Assembly: GCA_017503065.1 (NCBI GenBank)
Contig: JAFVTT010000001.1
Coordinates: 62,001 to 126,000, forward strand
Reading direction: 5' to 3'
Source: Bacteroidaceae bacterium
GTDB lineage: Bacteria > Bacteroidota > Bacteroidia > Bacteroidales > Bacteroidaceae
DNA length: 64,000 bases
In this document: in pieces, positions 35,983 to 45,112 of the stretch
Layout of the letters: each line of letters begins with the position of its first letter
How positions within the stretch are numbered: position 1 is the first letter of the stretch
The notes under the pieces: model-generated
Told to the model about the DNA's origin: nothing
The model's input: the letters and a program-made list of their open reading frames with translations, nothing else
Database searches by the model: none
Translations under genes and position numbers: made by a program

Positions 35983-36861
35983 ATGAAACTGCACATATTC
36001 AATCCCGAGAACGATATGGCACTGGCTAGCGGCTCGCCGGGATATACTCCTCCGGCTAATATCCGTGCCTATCGCAGGCGTCATTGGGAACTGCCCAGAC
36101 AGTGGGCGGCTCCCGAGGATATCGTATGGGATGGCGAGAGCAGTTTGGCACATCTGTTCGCTAATGATGTTGATGCTCCCGAGATATGTCCCTGGGGATG
36201 GTCTCCCGCCTTGGTGCATGAACTGGAACTTGCAGGAGTGCCCCGCCATCGCATGCCTGACAGGGAATGGCTCGAGAAATTGCGCCGTCTTTCCGGTCGA
36301 GGGAGCACGGTGGCGGTGCAACGTGTTCTTGGCATCGATGCAACGTGTTGCGAGAGCCTTGACGACGTGTTGTCATGCCTCTCGCAATGGGGCGCGATTG
36401 TCATGAAGTCGCCGTGGAGCAGCAGTGGCAAGGGCTTGATGCTGATGGACAACCCCAACTGGCAGGGATGGGTCAGGCGCATCATGCGTCAGCAGGGCAG
36501 TGTTGTGGTGGAAAGATTGTTGCAGAGACGTCAGGACTTTGCCATGGAGTTCTGGATGAAGGATGGCAGGGCTGAATACATTGGCCTGAACCTTTTCTTC
36601 ACAGACGCCCGTGGGCATTTCATCGAAAACATAAAGGGGTCGGAACAGGAAAAGGAGGCCATGCTTCTTTCGCAGCTGGACAATCCCGAGTCCCTTGCCG
36701 GCATACGCAGGTGGTATCTGGAGCGCCTTCCCCTGATGGCCCCGTGGTATTCCGGGCCTGTCGGTGTGGACATGCTTGTCACGTCTGGTGGCCGTCTTCA
36801 TCCATGCGTGGAAATAAATTGGCGCATGACTATGGGTATGGCCGCGGTGCTTGGGCAATAA
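35983..36861 (+). CDS. ATP-grasp-like protein, function unknown
   Basis: 292 residues, cytoplasmic. N-terminal MKLHIFNPENDMALASGSPG (a motif I have only seen in uncharacterised Bacteroidetes proteins), then an ATP-grasp-like half: AIVMKSPWSSSGKGLMLMD as the phosphate-binding loop, VVVERLLQRRQDFAMEFWM as the central strands, and HPCVEINWRMTMGM with the metal-binding Glu/Asn. ATP-grasp enzymes join an acid to an amine or thiol using ATP. The substrate is not predictable. Divergent from the glycosyltransferase-SpoIID fusion, with 125 bases between starts. Confidence 0.78.
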   Translation: MKLHIFNPENDMALASGSPGYTPPANIRAYRRRHWELPRQWAAPEDIVWDGESSLAHLFANDVDAPEICPWGWSPALVHELELAGVPRHRMPDREWLEKLRRLSGRGSTVAVQRVLGIDATCCESLDDVLSCLSQWGAIVMKSPWSSSGKGLMLMDNPNWQGWVRRIMRQQGSVVVERLLQRRQDFAMEFWMKDGRAEYIGLNLFFTDARGHFIENIKGSEQEKEAMLLSQLDNPESLAGIRRWYLERLPLMAPWYSGPVGVDMLVTSGGRLHPCVEINWRMTMGMAAVLGQ

Positions 36862-36865
36862 AAAA

Positions 36866-36888
36866 GGAGGCAGTTCACTCTGCCTCCT
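36866..36888 (-). terminator. Terminator, strong on the minus strand
   Basis: Stem GGAGGCAG/CTGCCTCC (36866-36873, 36880-36887), loop TTCACT. On the minus strand it is followed by TTTTTT, so it ends transcription from the GH27 gene; on the plus strand it overlaps the end of the ATP-grasp gene region. Confidence 0.7.
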
Positions 36889-36910
36889 GCAATTCTGGTT
36901 TCTCTTTAAT

Positions 36911-36954
36911 CCCAACCGGTCATTAGTGCATAACAGTCTAATGACCGGTTTGGG
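36911..36954. terminator. Second hairpin after the GH27 gene
   Basis: 13-bp perfect stem AACCGGTCATTAG/CTAATGACCGGTT (36914-36926, 36938-36950), extended by CCC/GGG across one bulged base. It begins just outside the GH27 stop; with the hairpin at 36866 it makes a double terminator. Confidence 0.65.
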
Positions 36955-39189
36955 TTAAAATCTTACCTTCAGGTATCTGCATCCATGCAATGGAATTGTA
37001 CATTTGAGTTCGTCGGCTGAGAGGTTTTTCTGGCGCCATACGTCGCGAATGACCTTAGCAGGCACCTTTATGGGAATGAGAGCTTTCATGTCTACTTGAT
37101 GGTCCTTTTCGCCTACGTTGAAGATACCTACTGCTATGCTTCCGTCTGCTAACGGACGACTCCAAACCTCAATGTCTCCATCTTTAAGAACGCGGTCGGC
37201 CTGCTTGCCCAACATGTCTTGGTTGATGGCGTTCACCTCGTTGTTGCAAAGTAGGTTCAAGGTAAAGTCGTCCATTTGGGCGATGTCACACCCAATGAGC
37301 ATATTAGAGGCCAGAATTGTCCATAGGGTTATGTGCGTATATTGCTCGTCTGGTGTCAGACGTGTCTCACGCAGATTAGTTCCCCATCCCACCTTTCCGA
37401 CAACCAGCATATCCGGGTCGTTCCAGTGGCCCACTGACGAGTATTTGGATTTTCCTTCTTGTAGACGGAACCCCACATGGTATATGGACTTCCATGTATC
37501 GCTGATATCCGGAGCCGTACGCCAGCTATTGCCGTCGCAATAGATTCCCCACAGATGCACCTGTGTCCCTCCCAAAGGACCGAGGCTGTAGAAGATATCA
37601 CGAGGCTGCTCGCGCAGGTACTTCTGCATCAGCAGGTAGGGACGCACACAACTTGGGAAGCCCCAGTCGTTATCCTGTACTCGTACATTTTCGTATGTAC
37701 ACCAGTCGTATTTCAGATAGTCTACGCCCCACTTATTATACACTTCTGCGTCTTGTTTCTCGTGTCCAAGGCTTCCAAGGTAGTTGCCGCATGTTTTTGC
37801 ACCAGGAGAACTGTAGATGCCGAACTTAAGACCGCGCTCGTGGAGCCAGTCCACAAGTCCTTTCATTGAGGGAAACTTTTCGTTTGCCTCGATTGTGCCG
37901 TCGGGATTACGCTCGCGAGCTTCCCAACCATCGTCGATATTGATGTATCCATAGCCATGGTCGGCCAGACCTTTGTCAATAAGTGCCTGTGCTGAGGCCA
38001 TAACCTTCTCCTGCGAAACACTCAATCCCCAGCAGTTCCATGAGTTCCAGCCCATGGGCGGGGTCTGTCCTATCATGTTTTCGCCAACTTTCAGTGCAAA
38101 TTCTTGGGATACCTTCCCCTTGGCATTCTCGGCAGTAACGTTGAAGGTATGCGTGCCGGCCTTGTCTATCTTTCCGCTCAGCACACCATCGCTTTCAGTT
38201 AGTTGCAAACCTTCTGGCAGTTTGTCACATGTAAACTTCATGGGACGCTCGCCAGATACGGGGAAACGATAGATGATTGGGGAACCTGGGCGTACACCGA
38301 ATACCGGAGCTCCGTTGAACCGTGGAGTGGCCGGGGAGGGAGGTGTCAGGACGTACTTCAACTGCTTGTTTTCTATGAGCACCTTCCCTGTGTTGTCATC
38401 TGTGTAGATTGCCGACAAATGGTACATTTTGTCCATGCTGTAGGGCACAGTCACGTTCACGGGCTTGTTACGCTTCACAATTACCTTTTTGGAAATAGAC
38501 TTTACTACAGCTCCAGTCTCGCGGTCAGTGATGGTGATTTGTAGTTTTCCACTGGTAGATGTTGCGTACTCGTTGTTAATCTCCACGTCGTAATGATAGT
38601 TCCCCACATTTGTGTCGGTAAGGCGCATGGAGAGGCCGTCAGCAGCTTTGGGGCAGAAAATATTCAAGGGGTTGCTGTGTAAACCTCCGGAACCACCCCG
38701 ATTATAGACACGTATGGCAATAACATTATCCTCGCCCCAACGGATTCCGCCCTTCTTGGCATCTACGGTGTAGTTGCGCTCGTTTTGGTGTGCAGAGAAA
38801 TAACCCGATTCGTTTGAGGGCATGCGGCCTGTCGCGCCAATCAGTTTGCCGTTCATGTAGCATTCGTCCGCGTCGTCTGCCTTTGGAATATTGAATATGA
38901 CAACATTCTGTTGGTCGGCACCGTCCAACAGACTCTTGGGTATATTAACATGAATACGGTACCATGCGCATGCATTGTTGTTGAGGGGAAAGCCCTGTTC
39001 GTTCCAATACTTCGTCATGTCAATATTACTCCATGAGGAGTCATCCATATCTGGATTAGCCCAACTCACATCGTCGCCTTGCTTGAAAAGAGCCTTGCTG
39101 ATGCTGAGTTCTTTGAAAGATTTGGCCTCTTGTGCGTTTACCTGTAGTCCTATTACAGTCAATAGTGCAATAAACAATAGTTTCTTCAT
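36955..39189 (-). CDS. Alpha-galactosidase, glycoside hydrolase family 27
   Basis: 744 residues with signal peptide (MKKLLFIALLTVIGLQVNAQ). An N-terminal jelly-roll, galactose-binding-like domain (to about residue 185), a middle beta domain, an Ig-like putative domain (PLEGLQL-type strand KLPEGLQLTESDGVLSGKID), then the GH27 barrel: TPPMGWNSWNCWG, INIDDGWEARERNPDGTI, nucleophile Asp in YLKYDWC, acid/base region WRTAPDISDTW, WNDPDMLVVG. It releases alpha-linked galactose from plant or mucin glycans in the periplasm or at the surface. No SusC/SusD pair lies nearby, so it is not in a usual polysaccharide utilisation locus. AT content seems higher than in its neighbours (by eye). Confidence 0.93.
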   Translation of the reverse strand: MKKLLFIALLTVIGLQVNAQEAKSFKELSISKALFKQGDDVSWANPDMDDSSWSNIDMTKYWNEQGFPLNNNACAWYRIHVNIPKSLLDGADQQNVVIFNIPKADDADECYMNGKLIGATGRMPSNESGYFSAHQNERNYTVDAKKGGIRWGEDNVIAIRVYNRGGSGGLHSNPLNIFCPKAADGLSMRLTDTNVGNYHYDVEINNEYATSTSGKLQITITDRETGAVVKSISKKVIVKRNKPVNVTVPYSMDKMYHLSAIYTDDNTGKVLIENKQLKYVLTPPSPATPRFNGAPVFGVRPGSPIIYRFPVSGERPMKFTCDKLPEGLQLTESDGVLSGKIDKAGTHTFNVTAENAKGKVSQEFALKVGENMIGQTPPMGWNSWNCWGLSVSQEKVMASAQALIDKGLADHGYGYINIDDGWEARERNPDGTIEANEKFPSMKGLVDWLHERGLKFGIYSSPGAKTCGNYLGSLGHEKQDAEVYNKWGVDYLKYDWCTYENVRVQDNDWGFPSCVRPYLLMQKYLREQPRDIFYSLGPLGGTQVHLWGIYCDGNSWRTAPDISDTWKSIYHVGFRLQEGKSKYSSVGHWNDPDMLVVGKVGWGTNLRETRLTPDEQYTHITLWTILASNMLIGCDIAQMDDFTLNLLCNNEVNAINQDMLGKQADRVLKDGDIEVWSRPLADGSIAVGIFNVGEKDHQVDMKALIPIKVPAKVIRDVWRQKNLSADELKCTIPLHGCRYLKVRF

Positions 39190-39308
39190 GGTTGTTTATT
39201 GAGAGGTTCCTAAAAATATTTGTGCATTAGAGGGTAGCCGATTTGGGTTTGAATTACCGTAATGCATCTTTGTTTTTGGTACAATATGACTTTTAACCGC
39301 AGCAAGGA

Positions 39309-39336
39309 TAAAAGAGAGGGCGCGTGCACCCTCTCT
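39309..39336 (-). terminator. Terminator after the aquaporin gene
   Basis: Stem AGAGAGGG/CCCTCTCT (39313-39320, 39329-39336), loop CGCGTGCA; on the minus strand followed by TTTT. The spacer 39190-39362 holds nothing else clear. Confidence 0.65.
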
Positions 39337-39362
39337 AAAAAGTTCTTCGGTTTGTATGTGGA

Positions 39363-40022
39363 TTATTCCTTGCCGATAATCTTCCATACAGCAGCGCTTA
39401 GAGCGGCACCGATGAAGGGACCTACGATGAACACCCACAACTGGCTCAGAGCCTTGCCGCCCTCAAAAACGGCAGGTGCAATGCTGCGTGCGGGGTTTAC
39501 TGATGTGCCGGTGTAGTGGATGCCGACCAGGTGAATAAGGATCAGTGACAGGCCTATCGCCAGACCTGCGAAGTTTCCTGCGCCTTTCTTGGCATCGGTA
39601 GTGCCTAGCACCACCAGCACGAAGATGAAGGTCAGTATGATTTCAGCAATCAGTCCGTTCACCACGTCACCGGAGCAGGCGTTGGCGCCTGTGGTTGTGC
39701 CACCTGGTGTCAGGCCGGAAACTAAGGCAAACAACAGGGCGGAACCGATGAAAGCACCAATAACCTGGAATATCACGTACATGGCTGCATCCTTGCCACT
39801 GATGCGGCCGGTCAGCAGGCAACCCAGGGTGATTGCTGGATTTATGTGGCATCCGCTAATGCCACCAATAGTGTAGGCCATTGCCACTACGGCCAGACCA
39901 AAGGCGATTGCTGTGCCGACAACAGAAGCGGTGTCCGCTCCACAATTAAGACTAACGGCAGTGCCGCAACCCATCAGTACCAATACCATTGTACCGATCA
40001 TCTCTGCTAAATACTTTTTCAT
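39363..40022 (-). CDS. aqpZ: Aquaporin (MIP family, AqpZ-like)
   Basis: 219 residues, six membrane helices. Both pore-forming NPA motifs are present: GCHINPAITLG and GTSVNPARSIAPA. Selectivity-filter region fits a water channel more than a glycerol facilitator (short, GTSVNPARS with Arg). Helps water equilibrium across the inner membrane. It has its own promoter and terminator, so it is a single-gene unit. Confidence 0.92.
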   Translation of the reverse strand: MKKYLAEMIGTMVLVLMGCGTAVSLNCGADTASVVGTAIAFGLAVVAMAYTIGGISGCHINPAITLGCLLTGRISGKDAAMYVIFQVIGAFIGSALLFALVSGLTPGGTTTGANACSGDVVNGLIAEIILTFIFVLVVLGTTDAKKGAGNFAGLAIGLSLILIHLVGIHYTGTSVNPARSIAPAVFEGGKALSQLWVFIVGPFIGAALSAAVWKIIGKE

Positions 40023-40056
40023 ACTCTATAGGGGGTTATGAGTTGGAAATTGCATC

Positions 40057-40087
40057 CAAATATATGCATTATGGTTTATATGGCAAA
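40057..40087 (-). promoter_or_regulatory. Promoter for the aquaporin gene
   Basis: Minus strand: TTTG (40084-40087), 19-base spacer, TATATTTG (40057-40064), 35 bases before the ATG. Confidence 0.7.
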
Positions 40088-40146
40088 GAAATGGGAGGGC
40101 AAATGTATGTTATTGTGTCGTTTTTCTGGAAAAAAGGTTAATGCAA

Positions 40147-40177
40147 AAATAAAAAGGACTCTTCTGTTGAAGAATCC
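40147..40177 (-). terminator. Terminator after tRNA-Gln
   Basis: Minus strand: stem GGATTCTTC/GAAGAGTCC (40169-40177, 40156-40164), loop AACA, then TTTTTATTTTT. Typical intrinsic terminator 11 bases after the tRNA. Confidence 0.8.
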
Positions 40178-40188
40178 TTTCGTTTTTG

Positions 40189-40259
40189 TTGGGCTACCCG
40201 GACTCGAACCAGGAAAGGCAGGACCAGAATCTGCAGTGTTACCATTACACCATAGCCCA
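40189..40259 (-). tRNA. tRNA-Gln (CTG)
   Basis: On the minus strand: acceptor TGGGCTA/TAGCCCA, D arm GTGT/ACAC, anticodon loop TTCTGGT with anticodon CTG, T arm CCTGG/CCGGG around TTCGAGT, discriminator A. The last anticodon stem pair is A-C, a mismatch. 71 bases, CCA not encoded. Confidence 0.92.
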
Positions 40260-40319
40260 ATCAAAGTGCTTTGTCAAGATGAACGCGTGTTCGTGTGCGC
40301 TGTTTCTTGTTTGCGAGTG

Positions 40320-40351
40320 CAAAGGTAAGGTGTTTTTCTGACATGACCAAA
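40320..40351 (-). promoter_or_regulatory. Promoter for tRNA-Gln
   Basis: Minus strand: TTTG (40348-40351), 20-base spacer, TACCTTTG (40320-40327). Perfect consensus; same -7 sequence as the tRNA-Lys promoter. Confidence 0.75.
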
Positions 40352-40398
40352 CATTTTCGTGAAAAAAAGTAAAAAAAAGTGCCAAAACGAGGCGATTC

Positions 40399-40430
40399 TT
40401 TGCTCACGACCTCTAAAAGTCGTACCTTTG
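40399..40430 (+). promoter_or_regulatory. Promoter for rsfS-ftsH-cdsA
   Basis: TTTG 40399-40402, 20-base spacer, TACCTTTG 40423-40430; the ATG is 22 bases on. Confidence 0.75.
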
Positions 40431-40452
40431 AGGCTCAAATATAATATATATA

Positions 40453-42800
<2,348 letters not shown>

Positions 42801-42801
42801 A

Positions 42802-42855
42802 ATAGATGCTATAGAAATTATAGACTCTATAGATCCTATATCCCCTAATCCCTAA
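42802..42855. repeat. Nonamer array ATAGnnnnT
   Basis: Units ATAGATGCT, ATAGAAATT, ATAGACTCT, ATAGATCCT, ATATCCCCT from 42802 on, then a C/A-rich run. It fills the 77-base gap between ftsH and cdsA. Confidence 0.75.
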
Positions 42856-42877
42856 CCCCAAACACCCCATTCCAATC

Positions 42878-43744
42878 GTGAAAAATCTTATCCTACGTAC
42901 CATCACCGGCGCGGCCTTTGTGGCAGTACTCGTAGGCTCCATTGTCTACAGCCCGTTCACCTTCGGCGCACTGTTTGCCATCGTGTCAGCACTCTCCACG
43001 CTGGAGTTCTGCAGAATTGTGAACAAGCAGGAAGGTGTGAACACCAATCCCTTTATATGTGTGCTGTCCAGCATACTCCTGTACTTCGCTTTCTTTGCGT
43101 ACAGTTGCGGTTATGCCAACGCCATGCTTATTATCCCCTCATCGGTGTTCCTGCCCTATCTGGTGACAATAGTGTACCTGCTGGTCAGCCATCTCTATTC
43201 TGACAGACAGAGCGCACTTGTTTCATGGGCCTACACCATGATGTCCCAGGTGTATGTGGCTCTGCCCTTTGCCCTGCTAAATTGCGTGGCCTTTGTTCCA
43301 TATCCCATGGGTCCGTTGGGCACGGCCTATGTCTACATGTATCCTCTGGCTGTGTTCCTGTTCCTTTGGAGCAGTGACACCGGTGCATATTGCGTCGGTT
43401 CTCTTCTGGGCAAGAAGATACCCTATCGTCTGTTCCCCAGCATTTCTCCCAACAAGTCATGGATAGGCAGTATAGGCGGAACCCTGCTCGCCGTAGGCGT
43501 GGGTGCAATCATTGCACGTTACGAACCCTCTCTCACCCTTCTTCAGTGGATGGGTTTTGGTCTCCTTGTTGCAATCTTCGGCACATGGGGTGACTTGGTG
43601 GAGAGCCAGATCAAGCGTCAACTTGGCATCAAGGACAGTGGTAACGTGCTGCCGGGTCATGGCGGTTTCCTGGACCGTTTCGACAGCAGTCTGCTTGCCA
43701 TCCCTGCCTCATTGGTGTATATTTACACCATTTGGAGCATGTAG
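42878..43744 (+). CDS. cdsA: Phosphatidate cytidylyltransferase
   Basis: 288 residues, GTG start (MKNLILRTITGAAF), about eight membrane helices. The C-terminal CDS signature is present: SQIKRQLGIKDSGNVLPGHG then GFLDRFDSSL. Makes CDP-diacylglycerol from phosphatidic acid and CTP, the branch point for membrane phospholipids. Last gene of the rsfS-ftsH-cdsA run; if the upstream TAG is real, polarity on cdsA is possible. The stop is TAG. Confidence 0.94.
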   Translation: MKNLILRTITGAAFVAVLVGSIVYSPFTFGALFAIVSALSTLEFCRIVNKQEGVNTNPFICVLSSILLYFAFFAYSCGYANAMLIIPSSVFLPYLVTIVYLLVSHLYSDRQSALVSWAYTMMSQVYVALPFALLNCVAFVPYPMGPLGTAYVYMYPLAVFLFLWSSDTGAYCVGSLLGKKIPYRLFPSISPNKSWIGSIGGTLLAVGVGAIIARYEPSLTLLQWMGFGLLVAIFGTWGDLVESQIKRQLGIKDSGNVLPGHGGFLDRFDSSLLAIPASLVYIYTIWSM

Positions 43745-43849
43745 CGCTAAGCTTGTCGTGATATGTTACTTGGTATGTTTGCAGACTTCGTCACGACGGC
43801 TGGCGCGGTGAGAACGAGGAACGTTTAACGATGACTGCTTTCGCTTAAC

Positions 43850-44674
43850 TTAGAAAACTTTCTCTGCTGCCTCGCGTCCCATCTGGTAAACGAGTTTCAT
43901 GCGTTTGCCGCTTTGTTGGGTGCGGCCGATGGGGAGGGTGTCGTCGGGGGCTATGAGGGTAGCGCGGCCTGCCTGTTGCTCCCGGGCAAGGTATTCCAGT
44001 TGGGCGTTATACATGATGTGGCGGCGGTTCATCAGTTCTATGACGGCAGGGTACTTCTTCATGAAGGCATGGAACAGAGGCATTAGTTTGGTGCGCTTCT
44101 TGGTAAAGCCCAAGGGCTGGGTCAGGATAACGATGTTGTGCTCAAAACCCTGCTTCTGAAAACACTTCAGGGGAATGCTGTCCGACATGCCCCCGTCCAA
44201 TAGCAGACGGCCGTCCAGTTCCACGGGGTGGGAGACGAGTGGCAGGGCAGAGGAGGCACGTATCCACTCCATGAACTCGTAGTCTACGGGAGCAGTGAGG
44301 CGCTTGTAGACAGGGTCGCCGGTGATGACGTCCGTGCAAACCACATGAAATTCCGTGCTGCTCTGGGCAAAAGTTTTCTTGTCGAAGGGGTCTATCTCGT
44401 CCGGCAGGGTATGGTATGCAAACTCAGCATCCATGAGGTTGCCGCTACGGATGAGACTGCGGATGCCCATGTAGCGAGGGTCGTCCTTCATGTTCAAGTT
44501 GTAGCGCAAGGCACGACCTATCTGGCGGGATACATAGTTGCAACCGAAGCATGCTCCGGCCGACACGCCTACGATGCCGTCCACTTTGATGCCGCGCTCC
44601 ATCATCACGTCCAGAATGCCGGCGGTGAATAGTCCGCGCATGCCGCCGCCTTCAAGAACAAGTCCTGTTTTCAT
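43850..44674 (-). CDS. Patatin-like phospholipase (RssA-like)
   Basis: 274 residues, no signal peptide. Oxyanion-hole loop VLEGGGMRGLFTAG, nucleophile Ser in GVSAGACFG (GxSxG), and the catalytic Asp in LLLDGGMSDSIP (DGG). Serine acyl hydrolase acting on lipids. Close to YjjU-type patatins. Preceded by a nonamer array that occupies its leader. Confidence 0.9.
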   Translation of the reverse strand: MKTGLVLEGGGMRGLFTAGILDVMMERGIKVDGIVGVSAGACFGCNYVSRQIGRALRYNLNMKDDPRYMGIRSLIRSGNLMDAEFAYHTLPDEIDPFDKKTFAQSSTEFHVVCTDVITGDPVYKRLTAPVDYEFMEWIRASSALPLVSHPVELDGRLLLDGGMSDSIPLKCFQKQGFEHNIVILTQPLGFTKKRTKLMPLFHAFMKKYPAVIELMNRRHIMYNAQLEYLAREQQAGRATLIAPDDTLPIGRTQQSGKRMKLVYQMGREAAEKVF

Positions 44675-44682
44675 TGGGAAAA

Positions 44683-44718
44683 GGTCCTTAGGGTCTTTAA
44701 GGTCTTTAAGGTCTTTAC
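44683..44718. repeat. Nonamer array GGTCTTTAA
   Basis: GGTCCTTAG, GGTCTTTAA, GGTCTTTAA, GGTCTTTAC. The last unit covers the stop codon of the small gene at 44715; the array sits in the patatin leader. Confidence 0.75.
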
Positions 44719-44960
44719 ATCATTGCGCCCAGTATGCGCTGGAAGAAACCGGGGTGCTCTTCGCGCCAGTGCTGGATGGCATCATTCAGTGCCTTGGGAT
44801 CTACCTGCTCGGGCAGGAGGATGCGGCCGTCCTGCATCTTTATGGTAATGTTCAGGTTTTCGTCCGAGGTGGCACTCTCTATGCCGGAATGGTTCAGTAC
44901 CAGATGACCCTCGCATGCATCCGTCAGGGCGGTGAGCATGTTCAGTGTGATTTCGTCCAT
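44715..44960 (-). CDS. Small protein, 81 residues, function unknown
   Basis: 81 residues, no signal or membrane segment, no known motif. Acidic N-terminal half (MDEITLNMLTALTDACEG), Pro/Glu-rich middle (GRILLPEQVDPKALNDAIQH) and a C-terminal amphipathic helix (WREEHPGFFQRILGAMM). The composition and codon use look coding, and it sits 40 bases ahead of the patatin gene on the same strand, so a two-gene operon is likely. Confidence 0.6.
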   Translation of the reverse strand: MDEITLNMLTALTDACEGHLVLNHSGIESATSDENLNITIKMQDGRILLPEQVDPKALNDAIQHWREEHPGFFQRILGAMM

Positions 44961-45059
44961 ATCTAATGTCTGCTTGTGTGTTCAGAGGTCAAAGATATAC
45001 AAATAAATCCAAAAAGCGGACGTGAATGTTTAAATTAAGGTAAATAAGGACACGATTAG

Positions 45060-45090
45060 TTGCTTCTTAAATACTAAATGCGTTACTTTG
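45060..45090 (+). promoter_or_regulatory. Promoter for the macroglobulin gene
   Basis: TTG 45060-45062, 20-base spacer, TTACTTTG 45083-45090 (one mismatch to TAnnTTTG), 22 bases before the first ATG. Confidence 0.55.
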
Positions 45091-45112
45091 TGGTGCTAAA
45101 GTATTAAAACGT

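Noticed and set aside
43755..43797. Terminator between cdsA and the patatin gene
   Set aside because: Only a 7-bp stem with a loop of about 29 bases and no T run; too weak to call.
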